Shown here: in pieces, positions 41,017-49,819 of the stretch
How positions within the stretch are numbered: position 1 is the stretch's first letter
Layout: the number at the start of each line of letters is the position of its first letter
DNA from: Streptomyces griseoluteus
GTDB taxonomy: Bacteria; Actinomycetota; Actinomycetes; Streptomycetales; Streptomycetaceae
NCBI RefSeq assembly: GCF_004784465.1
Contig: NZ_SRRU01000011.1
Span: 62,001-126,000 of the forward strand
DNA: 64,000 bases
Direction: 5' to 3'
Program-made: the position numbers and the translations under genes
The notes under the pieces: model-generated
What the model was told of the DNA's origin: nothing
The model's input: only the letters and a program-made list of their open reading frames with translations
The model's database searches: none

Positions 41017-41955
41017 TCAGGCGAACGTGCGCCGGTAGGTCTGCGGGCTGACGCCGGTGGTGCGCTTGAAACGGTCGCGGAAGGTGGTGGGGGAGGCGAA
41101 GCCGACCTGATGGCCGATGCGTTCGACGGAGTGGGCCGTGGTTTCCAGCAGGTGCTGCGCCTGGCGGATGCGGGCGCGGTGCAGCCATTGCAGCGGGGTG
41201 GTGCCGGTCTGGTCGCGGAAGCGGCGGATCAGGGTGCGGGTGCTGGTTCCGGCCCGCTCGGCGATGTCGGTGAGGGTGAGGTCGCGGGCCAGGTTCTCCC
41301 GCAGCCAGGTGAGCAGCGCCTCCAGTTCGGAGCCGTGCGGTGTCGGCACGTGGTCGTGGACGATGAACTGAGCCTGACCGCCCTCCCGTTCGAGAGGCAT
41401 CACCGACAGGCGGGCCGCGTCGGCGGCGACGGCCGAGCCGTAGTCCCGGCGGATCATGTGCAGGCACAGGTCCAGGCCGGCGGCCGCGCCCGCCGAGGTG
41501 AGGAACTGGCCGTTGTCGACGTAGAGGACGTCCGGGTCGACGTCCAGGGCCGGGTGGGTGGCGGCCAGGAGAGCGGCCGCACCCCAGTGGGTCGTGACGC
41601 GCAGGCCGTCGAGGAGCCCGGTGGCGGCCAGGGAGAAGGTGCCCACGCAGATGGAGGCGATCCGCGTCCCCGCGGCCGCGGCCGCCCGCAGTGCGTCCCG
41701 CACGGCCGGCGAGAGCGGGGCGGTGGGTTCCGCGACACCCGGCACGATGACCGTGTCCGCGCCGGCGAGACCCTCCAGCCCCCAGGGGGCGCGTACGGCG
41801 AAGGCTCCGGCATCGATCTCGTCGCGCTCGGCGCACACCCGGACCTGGTAGCCGGGCCGCCCGTCCGGCAGGCGGGTGCGGGAGAACACCTCGATCGGGG
41901 TCGACAGGTCGAACGGGATCACCTGGTCCAGCGCGAGGACGGCGACGGTGTGCAT
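41017..41955 (-). CDS. GlxA-type transcriptional regulator (DJ-1/PfpI + AraC HTH)
   Basis: The 312-residue protein has an amidase-like DJ-1/PfpI domain (about 1-180, ASICVGTFSLAATGLLDG around the nucleophile-elbow Cys). A C-terminal AraC double HTH follows (about 210-312, DLTLTDIAERAGTSTRTLIR and RIGHQVGFASPTTFRDRFKR). Such regulators often control the neighbouring gene. Here a stand-alone DJ-1 family gene is divergent, 194 bp away. The ATG at 41955 fits the family N-terminus MHTVAVLALD. Confidence 0.9.
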   Translation of the reverse strand: MHTVAVLALDQVIPFDLSTPIEVFSRTRLPDGRPGYQVRVCAERDEIDAGAFAVRAPWGLEGLAGADTVIVPGVAEPTAPLSPAVRDALRAAAAAGTRIASICVGTFSLAATGLLDGLRVTTHWGAAALLAATHPALDVDPDVLYVDNGQFLTSAGAAAGLDLCLHMIRRDYGSAVAADAARLSVMPLEREGGQAQFIVHDHVPTPHGSELEALLTWLRENLARDLTLTDIAERAGTSTRTLIRRFRDQTGTTPLQWLHRARIRQAQHLLETTAHSVERIGHQVGFASPTTFRDRFKRTTGVSPQTYRRTFA

Positions 41956-42149
41956 GGCAGGAACGTACCTCTCCGCCGCCGTGACGGCGTCGCTCTCTCC
42001 CCCGGAAAGCCCATCCTCAGCGACATTCCGAGCCCTCCGGAAGCGTTTGGCATTTTCCCGTCGAAGCCTGTCACAAGTGCCACTGGGCGAGCGTGGCGGC
42101 ACCCGGTTGACTTCGGGTGTCCGCAGGAGAACGACCCGAGGGAACCTTC

Positions 42150-42839
42150 ATGCACGTCCAGATCATCCTGTTCGACGGCTTCGACCCACTCGATGTGATC
42201 GCTCCCTACGAGGTGCTGTACGCCGGCGGCTCGGCGTCGGACGGCGCGGTGACCGTGGAGCTGGTCTCCGCGGAGGGCTCTCGTGAGGTGATCAGCGGCA
42301 CCGGAGGGCTGACGCTGCGCGCCACGGGCGCCGTCGACCTGGAGCGCGCGGACCTGCTGGTGGTGCCCGGCGCCTCCGGCCGGGTGGGTGAACCCGGCGA
42401 GGTTCCGGCGGAAGAGGCGGGCGCCGGTGAGCGGAAGCAGGACGAGTTCATCCCGGTGCTGCTGGGCCGCACGCTGGCCACCGGGCTCCCCGCGCTGCTG
42501 AAGCAGGCCATGGCCGATCCGCGCATCACGGTCGCCGCCGTCTGCGGCGGCTCGCTCGTCCTGGCCATGGCGGGTCTGCTGGAGGGGCGTCACGCGACCA
42601 CCCACCACCTGGGCCTCGACCTGCTGGACGCCACCGGCGCCCGCGCGGTCCGCGCCCGCGTCGTGGACGACGGAGACCTGATCACCGGGGCCGGCGTCAC
42701 CTCCGGGCTGGACCTGGGCCTGTACCTGCTGGAGCGCGAGGTGGGCCCGCGGATCGCGCACGCGGTCGAAGAGCTCTTCTCCCACGAGCGGCGCGGCACT
42801 GTCTGGCGGCCCCGGGGCCGGACGCCCGCCGCCCTCTGA
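42150..42839 (+). CDS. DJ-1/PfpI family protein
   Basis: The 229-residue protein opens with MHVQIILFDGFDPLDVIAPY, typical of the GATase1-like DJ-1 group. It has a nucleophile-elbow Cys in VAAVCGGSLVLAMAGLLEGR, followed by THHLGLDLL. Relatives act as isonitrile hydratases, glyoxalases or chaperones, so the reaction cannot be named. The ATG at 42150 follows a GAGGGA site. It is divergent from a GlxA-type regulator with the same domain and is followed by two small genes in the same direction. Confidence 0.87.
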   Translation: MHVQIILFDGFDPLDVIAPYEVLYAGGSASDGAVTVELVSAEGSREVISGTGGLTLRATGAVDLERADLLVVPGASGRVGEPGEVPAEEAGAGERKQDEFIPVLLGRTLATGLPALLKQAMADPRITVAAVCGGSLVLAMAGLLEGRHATTHHLGLDLLDATGARAVRARVVDDGDLITGAGVTSGLDLGLYLLEREVGPRIAHAVEELFSHERRGTVWRPRGRTPAAL

Positions 42840-42884
42840 GCACCCGGCTGCTTCCCCCCTCGCATCGTCAGAAGGAAATTCAGC

Positions 42885-43202
42885 ATGTCCGTCGAAGGCA
42901 CCTGGCACCTGTCCGTCTCCACCCCCGTGGGCAAGATCAAGGCCGTGGTGGAACTCCGGGAGCGGGACGGCGCCCTGACCGGCGTCGCCCGCGGAGCCGG
43001 CGAGGAAGTACCGCTGAGCGGCATCACCCTCGACGGCGACCGGCTCACCTGGAAGCAGGCCGTCACCGAGCCCCTGCGGCTGAACCTGGCGTTCGACGTC
43101 ACGGTGGACGGCGACACCCTTCGGGGCGTCTCCAGGGCCGGCCGCCTCCCCTCCTCCAAGGTCACCGGCGAGCGTCGGCCGGAACGGGAGCACCAGGCAT
43201 GA
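42885..43202 (+). CDS. Small hypothetical protein (beta-rich)
   Basis: The 105-residue protein has no family I can name. It alternates strands and turns (GTWHLSVSTPVGKIKAVVEL, GDRLTWKQAVTEPLRLNLAF, VTVDGDTLRGVSRAGRLPSS), suggesting a small beta-barrel such as a lipocalin-like or META-like fold. It has no signal peptide. The ATG at 42885 has an AAGGAAA site upstream. Its stop overlaps the start of the DUF2269-like membrane gene by ATGA, so the two are translationally coupled and probably work together. Confidence 0.75.
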   Translation: MSVEGTWHLSVSTPVGKIKAVVELRERDGALTGVARGAGEEVPLSGITLDGDRLTWKQAVTEPLRLNLAFDVTVDGDTLRGVSRAGRLPSSKVTGERRPEREHQA

Positions 43203-43669
43203 CCAAACTCCTCCTGTCCCTGCACGTACTGGCCGCCCTCGTCGCCGTCGGCCCGGTCACCGTCGCCGCGAGCATGTTTCCCGCGACGCTGCGACGCGCC
43301 CTCGGCGACCCCTCCGACGGCGACGCCCGCACGACCCTGCGGACACTGCACCGCATCTGCCGCGTCTACGCGGTCATCGGCATCGCCGTTCCCCTGTCCG
43401 GCCTCGCCACGGCCGGCAGTCTCGGCGTCATGGGCGATGGCTGGCTGATCGCCTCGATAGTGCTGACCACGGCGGCCGTCGCCGTCCTGGCCGTACTGAT
43501 CCTGCCCGCCCAGGACCTCGCGCTGGCCGGGACGGCCGGTTCCGCCCCACCGACGTCGACTCCATCGACACCACAGCGGCTCGCCATGCTCACCGGCGTC
43601 TTCAACCTGCTGTGGGCCACGGTCACCGTCCTGATGATCATCCGCCCCGGCTCCACCACGGGGGCGTGA
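43199..43669 (+). CDS. DUF2269-like integral membrane protein
   Basis: The 156-residue protein has four hydrophobic helices (about 3-27, 55-73, 78-103 and 128-148) and the family pattern LLSLHVLAALVAVGPVTVAA with a conserved His near the first helix. DUF2269 members are small four-helix proteins of unknown role, possibly cofactor-binding through the conserved His. It is coupled to the small beta-rich gene by a 4-bp overlap. The 147 bp that follow up to the SnoaL gene hold nothing coding. Confidence 0.78.
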   Translation: MTKLLLSLHVLAALVAVGPVTVAASMFPATLRRALGDPSDGDARTTLRTLHRICRVYAVIGIAVPLSGLATAGSLGVMGDGWLIASIVLTTAAVAVLAVLILPAQDLALAGTAGSAPPTSTPSTPQRLAMLTGVFNLLWATVTVLMIIRPGSTTGA

Positions 43670-43816
43670 CCTCGCGCCTGCCTCTACCGAGTCACGGTGT
43701 GGGGCTGGGTCTGGAGCCGTTCGCGGAGGTCGATGAGCCCGGTTCGGTCGCTGTTCCGCCGCCGGCAGAACAGCGTGCGTGTCCCTCGTGTCCCTCTGAA
43801 ATACGGGGGCCGAACG

Positions 43817-44209
43817 CTAGGCACCGAGCTGCCGCCTCAAGGTCTCGGCGTCGTGCAGGGCTGTCATGTGCACGAACCGCCCGTCACGAACCTGATAGAT
43901 GGCGTACTCGACGATCTCGAACGAGGCGCCGGTCGGAGTCACGCCGAGCCACTCCTTGGCGGGCGTGCCCGTGTTGGTCAGACGGGCGGCCAGGCGATCA
44001 CCGTCGACCGCGGTTTCCCGGGGCTCCCAGTGGAAGTCCGGGACCGCGTCGATAGCGTGGTTCAGCACCTCGATGACCTGGTCCCGAGTGGCCGGCTCGC
44101 CGTTCAGGGTGGTCTCGTCGTTGATGAATTCGTCCATGCGGGAGATCTCGTGGGCGTTGAGCGCCCCGATGTAGCGCAGGTAGAACTCGCGCAGGTCGGT
44201 GTCGGACAT
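43817..44209 (-). CDS. SnoaL-like/NTF2-fold protein (ester cyclase type)
   Basis: The 130-residue protein has an NTF2-like alpha+beta cone: FYLRYIGALNAHEISRMDEF, VPDFHWEPRETAVDGDRLAA, and the closing strands GASFEIVEYAIYQVRDGRFV. SnoaL-like members include polyketide cyclases and many small-molecule isomerases or binders. No polyketide genes are nearby. Upstream (44318-44331) lies a site resembling those at the TetR and aldo-keto reductase promoters, so it probably belongs to that regulon. Confidence 0.82.
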   Translation of the reverse strand: MSDTDLREFYLRYIGALNAHEISRMDEFINDETTLNGEPATRDQVIEVLNHAIDAVPDFHWEPRETAVDGDRLAARLTNTGTPAKEWLGVTPTGASFEIVEYAIYQVRDGRFVHMTALHDAETLRRQLGA

Positions 44210-44317
44210 GATCTCCTTCTTCGGCCCCCGGAGCGGAGGTCATGCTCGGTTTTCGTGGCCCTTGACGGTTTTGTCGCGGCGGTCCGGGCAGGGGAGGAAC
44301 CACTGCCCGAAACTTCT

Positions 44318-44331
44318 GTGCCGGACGGTAC
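44318..44331. promoter_or_regulatory. TetR-type operator upstream of the SnoaL gene
   Basis: GTGCCGGACGGTAC agrees at 11 of 14 positions with GCACCGAACGGTAC before the aldo-keto reductase gene. It is bracketed by AACTTC (44311-44316) and GAAGTT (44333-44338). Confidence 0.5.
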
Positions 44332-44405
44332 CGAAGTTCTGCCGCCCCGTCACGGCCCTCATCGTGCGGAGACGGTCTCACCGGGCGGGCGGAGGGGTGC
44401 AGCCG

Positions 44406-45011
44406 CTATGCAGGCCAGCCGAGCAACGCCGTGTCGACGATCTCATCGAGCTCGGCAGGACCGAGGCCGTTGGCGGCCTGCACTGCGATGCCGAAACCCA
44501 TCGTCATGATGAACCGGGCAAGACGCCGTGGGTCGGCGTCGCGCGGAAGATCACCCTCGTTGACGGCGCGCCGGAAGCGCTCCTCGAGGCGGACCCCCGC
44601 GTCGTTGCGCCAGTCGACCAGCAGGTCGTGGACGGCCTGGGTCTCGTCGCTCGACGCCAGCGCACCCTGCACGGTCAGACACCCGGAGGGGCCGCCGGGA
44701 GGGGTCGTGGTGCGGACCGCTCCGCGGAGGAACGCCGAGGCCACGGCCCGTGCGGTGGGCTCTTCCAAGGCGCGCGTGGCGTAGGCGGCCGGCCCTGCGC
44801 CGTAGCGCTGGAGGGCCTTGCGGAACAACTGCTCCTTGTTGCCGAAAGCCGCGTACATGCTCGTCTTGGTGATCCCCATGGCGCTGGTCAGTTCAGCGAG
44901 GCTCGAACCTTCGTACCCTCGGGCCCAGAACACCCGCATCGCACGTTCCAGCGCCTGGTCGATGTCGAATTCTCGAGGCCGGCCCATGACGGCCCTGCGG
45001 GAGTCACCCAT
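44406..45011 (-). CDS. TetR/AcrR-family regulator
   Basis: The protein has 201 residues, or 193 if it starts at the second Met (44987, MGRPREFD), a common TetR beginning. The HTH is at about residues 28-60 (SLAELTSAMGITKTSMYAAF) and the ligand domain is of the YxaF/TetR_C type (LRGAVRTTTPPGGPSGCLTV). Cys128-region residues might respond to electrophiles, as in some quinone- or aldehyde-sensing members. The divergent gene is an aldo-keto reductase, and both promoters carry matching GTACC/GGTAC palindromes. Autoregulation and control of the reductase are therefore likely. Confidence 0.88.
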   Translation of the reverse strand: MGDSRRAVMGRPREFDIDQALERAMRVFWARGYEGSSLAELTSAMGITKTSMYAAFGNKEQLFRKALQRYGAGPAAYATRALEEPTARAVASAFLRGAVRTTTPPGGPSGCLTVQGALASSDETQAVHDLLVDWRNDAGVRLEERFRRAVNEGDLPRDADPRRLARFIMTMGFGIAVQAANGLGPAELDEIVDTALLGWPA

Positions 45012-45020
45012 ACCACAACC

Positions 45021-45034
45021 GTACCACTCGGTAC
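45021..45034. promoter_or_regulatory. TetR operator at the regulator's own promoter
   Basis: GTACC-actc-GGTAC is a perfect palindrome 10 bp before the TetR start. It matches the inverse of the site before the aldo-keto reductase at 11 of 14 positions. Confidence 0.6.
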
Positions 45035-45117
45035 AGATCCACGCTGACCAGCAGTTTCACCCCCACAAGGTGGCGAGCGCAGTTCAGTACCGGGCGGTCT
45101 TGATGTGTTAGAGTTCT

Positions 45118-45131
45118 GCACCGAACGGTAC
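45118..45131. promoter_or_regulatory. TetR operator upstream of the aldo-keto reductase
   Basis: GCACCGAACGGTAC overlaps the expected promoter, 29 bp before the reductase start. A weaker relative, GTACCGGGCGGTCT, begins at 45088. Confidence 0.55.
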
Positions 45132-45159
45132 TTAAGTCAGGGGAAGGGAAGTCCGCGCC

Positions 45160-46131
45160 ATGAAAACCGTGTCTCTCGGCAGCCTGAAGGTCTCGCGCAT
45201 CGGTCTCGGAGCCATGGGAATGTCGGCGTTCTACACCGGCGCTGGCCAGTTCGACGACGAGTCGATCCGCACGATCCACCGCGCTCTGGACCTCGGGGTC
45301 ACCCATATCGACACCGCTGAGGGGTACGGCCCCTTCATCAACGAGGAACTGGTCGGCCGGGCCTTGCAGGGGCGCCGGGACGAGGTCGTGCTGGCGACCA
45401 AGTTCGGACTGATCTCCCACACCGGTGGCATGTCTCCGGACAGCACCCCGGCCAACGTCCGCCTGGCCGTGGAAGGATCACTGAAGCGCCTGGGTACCGA
45501 TCACATCGACCTCTACTACCAGCACCGGGTGGACCCCGGCACGCCCATCGAAGAGACCGTTGGCGCGCTGGCCGAACTGGTGGCCGAGGGCAAGATCCGC
45601 CACATCGGCCTGTCGGAGGCCGGCCCCGCCACGATCCGCCGCGCTCACGCCGTGCATCCGGTCAGCGCGGTCCAATCCGAATACTCCCTGTGGACCCGCG
45701 ACCCCGAGGCCGAGATCCTGCCTGTCCTGCGCGAACTGGGTATCGGCTTCGTGCCGTACTCCCCGCTCGGCCGCGGCTTCCTGACCGGCAGCATCCGCTC
45801 CCTGAACGATCTCGACACCGACGACTGGCGCCGTACCAACCACCGCTTTGCCGACGGCAACCTGGAACGCAACCTGCGAATCGTCGACGAGGTCCGGGCC
45901 GTGGCCGCCGAGATCGACACCACGCCCGCGCAGGTCTCCTTGGCCTGGCTGCTCGCCCAGGGTGAAGACATCGCGCCCATCCCCGGCACCAAGCGAGTCG
46001 CCCGGCTTGAGGAGAACGCCGCCGCCGACCACATCGAGCTCACTGCCGGCCACATCGCCCGCCTGAACGACCTGCCCCGCGCCTCCGGCGAGCGCTACGA
46101 CGCGGACAACATGGCCGCCGTCAACCGCTGA
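45160..46131 (+). CDS. Aldo/keto reductase
   Basis: The 323-residue NADPH-dependent (beta/alpha)8 enzyme opens with VSLGSLKVSRIGLGAMGMSA. The catalytic tetrad is visible: Asp in HIDTAEGYG, Tyr in EGYG, Lys in VVLATKFG and His in DLYYQHRVDP. The nucleotide site is LAWLLAQGEDIAPIPGTKRV. It resembles AKR11/13-type detoxifying reductases of aldehydes or quinones. The ATG at 45160 has GGGAAGGGAAG upstream. The divergent TetR gene and shared operators indicate substrate-induced expression. Confidence 0.92.
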   Translation: MKTVSLGSLKVSRIGLGAMGMSAFYTGAGQFDDESIRTIHRALDLGVTHIDTAEGYGPFINEELVGRALQGRRDEVVLATKFGLISHTGGMSPDSTPANVRLAVEGSLKRLGTDHIDLYYQHRVDPGTPIEETVGALAELVAEGKIRHIGLSEAGPATIRRAHAVHPVSAVQSEYSLWTRDPEAEILPVLRELGIGFVPYSPLGRGFLTGSIRSLNDLDTDDWRRTNHRFADGNLERNLRIVDEVRAVAAEIDTTPAQVSLAWLLAQGEDIAPIPGTKRVARLEENAAADHIELTAGHIARLNDLPRASGERYDADNMAAVNR

Positions 46132-46181
46132 TCGAAGCGCGGGGAGGGCGTGCCAGCACGCCATACTCACCCCGAAGCTGT

Positions 46182-46268
46182 ATCGAAAGGGCGGCCCTGC
46201 AGGCCTGGCGGCCGGCGGCGATCAGCGTGCTGAACCTCTTCCTCGTCGGCCGGCTGCTGAGGGACTGA
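46182..46268 (+). pseudogene. Possible C-terminal gene remnant
   Basis: A 28-codon stretch reads IERAALQAWRPAAISVLNLF and ends GRLLRD before TGA. Its third positions are nearly all G/C like real Streptomyces genes, and it has a hydrophobic centre. No start codon or longer frame is attached. It may be the tail of a deleted membrane protein gene, or chance. Confidence 0.3.
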
Positions 46269-46463
46269 CCCGTCGGCGGTTCGAACCCCTCCCGCCAGGA
46301 CGCCCCGCCACCGGCGACCCGCGGAGGCGCACTGCAGGACGTACCCCTTACTTGCCGCCACCGCGCTCGCGAAGGCGCCCAGCCGTGAAGCGGCTACTGA
46401 GAGACGTATCCGGCCACCGGCCGACGCCGTCGTCGCGGCGGTGCCTCGCCGCCCGACGTCGAC

Positions 46464-46491
46464 TTGCACTTGGTCCCCGCGCTAGTAGCGT
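46464..46491 (+). promoter_or_regulatory. Candidate promoter of the formate dehydrogenase operon
   Basis: TTGCAC (46464-46469), a 16-bp spacer and TAGCGT (46486-46491) lie 38 bp before the ATG. This is the best sigma-70-like pair in the region. Confidence 0.45.
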
Positions 46492-46528
46492 CGAGCAAGG
46501 CGTATGCCACCCATGAAGGAGCGAGCGT

Positions 46529-49500
46529 ATGGGTCTGGAACGGTGGATCGGTCGGTGGCCCGTGTACCGGCAGCTCACCGGCCCCGACCGGCTTGGCCGG
46601 GGCAAGGCGGCCGAGTCCCCGCGCTCGGCAGCTCTCGGACCCCGCACCGACCGCGCGGACCGTGTCGCGGACTCCGTCTGTCCCTATTGCGCCGTGGGCT
46701 GCGCGCAGCGTGTCTACGTCAAGGACGACCGGGTCATCCAGATCGAGGGCAACCCGGACAGCCCGATCTCGCGCGGCCGGCTGTGCCCGAAGGGATCCGC
46801 CAGCAAGCAGCTCGTCACCGGCCCGCAGCGGGAGCAGAAGGTCCGCTACCGTGCGCCGTACGCCACCGAGTGGCAGGACCTCGATCTGGAGACCGCCATG
46901 GAGATGGTGGTCGACCGGGTGCTGGACGCCCGCCGCAAGGGCTGGCAGGACAGCGATGCGGACGGGAGGAAGCTGCGCCGCACCATGGGCTTCGCCGGTC
47001 TGGGCGGGGCCACGCTGGACAACGAAGAGAACTACCTCATCAAGAAGCTGTTCACGGCCCTGGGCGCGTTGCAGATCGAGAACCAGGCCCGTATTTGACA
47101 CTCCGCCACGGTTCCCGGTCTGGGAGCCTCGTTCGGACGTGGCGGTGCCACGGACTACCAGCAGGACCTGGTCAACTCCGACTGCATCATCATCATGGGC
47201 TCGAACATGGCCGAGGCCCATCCGGTCGGCTTCCAGTGGGTGATGGAGGCCAAGGCACGCGGCGCCAGGGTCATCCACATCGATCCGCGCTTCACCCGGA
47301 CCAGCGCGCTGGCCGACCAGCACGTCACGCTGCGGGCCGGCACCGACATCGCGTTCCTCGGCGGCGTCATCAACCACATCCTGTCCAACGACCTCCATTT
47401 CGAGGAGTACGTACAGGCGTACACCAACGCCCCCTTCCTGCTGAGCGAGCGTTACCAGGACACCGAGGACCTGGACGGCCTGTTCAGCGGCTACGACCCG
47501 CACACCGCCTCCTACGACTCCTCCAGCTGGACGTACGAGGGCGTCGAGGCCGAAGAGCGCCCGGGGAGGCGTCACAAGGAACAGGCCGCGCCCGACCAGC
47601 ACGGCTCCGGCGGCCCGGTCATCGGGGGAGCCGTCGGAGACATCGCCGCCGACCCCACGCTGCAGCACCCACGCTGCGTCTTCCAGGTGCTCAAGCGGCA
47701 CTTCGCCCGCTACACCCCGGAGATGGTCGAGCGGATCTGCGGGGTGCCCCGGGACCGGTTCCTGGACGTGTGCCGGGCCTGGACGGAGAACTCCGGCCGG
47801 GAACGCACCGCCGCGCTGGTCTACAGCGTCGGCTGGACCCAGCACTCCGTCGGCGCCCAGTACATCCGGACCGCTTCGATCATCCAGCTGTTGCTGGGCA
47901 ACATCGGCCGCCCCGGCGGAGGCATCTACGCCCTGCGGGGGCACGCCAGCATCCAGGGCTCCACGGACATCCCGACCCTGTTCAACCTGCTGCCCGGCTA
48001 CCTGCCGATGCCGGACATCACCCAGGAGAACCTGGCCGACTACCTGGACGGAGTTCGCCGCCCTGACCAGAAGGGGTTCTGGGGCAACGCCGACGCCTAC
48101 ATGATCTCCCTGCTCAAGGAGTACTGGGGCGAGGCGGCGACAGCGGACAACGACTACTGCTTCGACTACCTGCCCCGCATCAACGGCGATCACGGCACCT
48201 ACCGCACTGCCATGGACATGGTCGACGGGAAGATCTTCGGCTACTTCCTGCTCGGTCAGAATCCCGCGGTCGGGTCAGCGCACGGCCGCCTCCAGCGCCT
48301 CGGCATGGCCAACCTCGACTGGCTCGTCGTCCGCGACCTGACCATGATCGAGAGCGCCACGTTCTGGAAGGACGCCCCCGAGGTCGAAACCGGGGAGATC
48401 GTCACCGAGCGCTGCCGCACGGAGGTGTTCTTCTTCCCCGCCGCCTCGCACGTGGAGAAGGCCGGCACCTTCACCCAGACCCAGCGGATGTTGCAGTGGC
48501 GGGACAAGGCCGTCGAACCAAGCGGCGACCAGCGGTCGGAGCTGTGGTTCTTCCACCACCTCGGCAGGCGCGTCAAGGACAGACTGGCCGGCTCGACCGA
48601 CGACCGCGACCGGCCCGTGCTCGACCTTGCCTGGGACTACCGCACCGAGGGCGACGAACCGTCCGCGGCGGACGTGCTGCGCCACATCAACGGCATCGAC
48701 CTGCGGACCGGCCGGACCGTCGGCGGCTACCCCGACCTCAGGGCCGACGGCAGCACGGCCTGCGGCTGCTGGATCTACAGCGGCGTGTACGCCGACGAGA
48801 CTAACCAGTCCCGGCGCCGCAAATCCCGCTTCGAGCAGGGGCCCTACGACGCCGAGTGGGGCTGGACCTGGCCGCTGAACCGGCGGGTGCTCTACAACCG
48901 CGCCTCCGCCGATCCGCAGGGCAGGCCCTGGAGCGAGCGCAAGGCCCTCGTCTGGTGGGACGAGGACCGCGGGGAGTGGACCGGACACGACACCCCGGAC
49001 TTCGAGAAGGACAAGCCGCCCCACTACCGGCCTCCCGAGGGCGCATCGGGGCCGCAGGCCCTCAGCGGCGAGGACGCGTTCATCATGATGTCCGACGGGA
49101 AGGCGTGGCTGTTCGCGCCCACCGGCCTGGCGGACGGCCCGCTGCCCACCCACTACGAGCCGCACGAGTCGCCCGTGCGCAACCTCCTCTACGGCCAGCA
49201 GGCCAATCCCACGAGGAAGGTCTACGGGCGCCGCGACAACCCCTCCAACCCGGCTCCCCCCGAGGCGCACGGGGAGGTGTTCCCCTTCGTGTTCACGGCG
49301 TCGCGGCTCACCGAGCACCACACCGCCGGGGGCATGAGCCGCCAACTGCCGTACCTGTCGGAGCTGCAGCCCGAGCTGGTCGTGGAGGTGTCGCCGGAGC
49401 TGGCGGCCGAACGCGGCCTGCGCCATCTGGACTGGGCCCACGTGATCACCAGCCGGACCGCGGTGGAGGCCCGCGTCTTCGTCACCGACCGGATGGCGCC

Positions 49501-49819
49501 GCTGCGTGTCGAGGACCGGACCGTCCACCAGATCTGGATGCCCTACCACTGGGGCAGCGTCGGCCTCACCACCGGCGACGTCGTCAACGACCTGATCGGA
49601 GTGGTGGCCGAGCCGAACGTGCTGATCCAGGAGAGCAAGGTCCTGACGTGCGACATCCGGCCCGGACGACGGCCCAGGGGACCCGCCCTCCTCGAATACG
49701 TCCAGGACTACCGCCGCCGGGCCGGGATCACACCGCAAACCGGCACCCGCATCGCGACGACGGGCGACGACCACAGGCCCACCCACACCGAGCCCCACCG
49801 GGGGGAGGATTCCCCATGA
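46529..49819 (+). CDS. Selenocysteine-containing formate dehydrogenase, catalytic subunit (FdnG/FdoG-like)
   Basis: The full frame of 1,096 codons contains an in-frame TGA at codon 190 (47096-47098). The flanking residues ENQARI-U-HSATVPGLGASF match the selenocysteine site of E. coli FdnG (NQARV-U-HGPTV). The upstream part holds the [4Fe-4S] ligands Cys51, 54, 58 and 86. Downstream come MGSNMAEAHPVGFQWVMEAK and the molybdopterin-binding domains through to residue 1,096. Selenocysteine would ligate Mo or W and oxidise formate to CO2. A SECIS-type hairpin follows the codon. No Tat signal (no twin Arg) is present, so the subunit should stay cytoplasmic. The ATG follows AAGGAG. It overlaps the next gene by ATGA. 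The sel genes are not in the window. Confidence 0.93.
47096..47145 (+). promoter_or_regulatory. UGA selenocysteine codon with bacterial SECIS element
   Basis: After the UGA (47096-47098) come 11 bases and then GGUUCCC (47110-47116), loop GGUCU (47117-47121) and GGGAGCC (47122-47128). This is a 7-bp stem with one G-U pair. The loop sequence is that of the E. coli fdhF SECIS apex, which SelB reads. A lower stem, CCGCCAC (47103-47109) with GTGGCGG (47139-47145), closes the structure. Confidence 0.88.

Larger units (their letters stand above)
46132..46528. other. Intergenic region before the formate dehydrogenase operon
   Basis: These 397 bp hold no complete gene. They contain a short coding-like remnant (46182-46268), a candidate promoter (46464-46491) and a strong AAGGAG ribosome site seven bases before the formate dehydrogenase start. 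No clear terminator for the aldo-keto reductase was found. Confidence 0.6.

Noticed and set aside
47096..47098. TGA taken as a nonsense mutation making a formate dehydrogenase pseudogene
   Set aside because: The frame continues without shift, the flanking residues match the known selenocysteine site, and a SECIS-like hairpin with the right loop follows.
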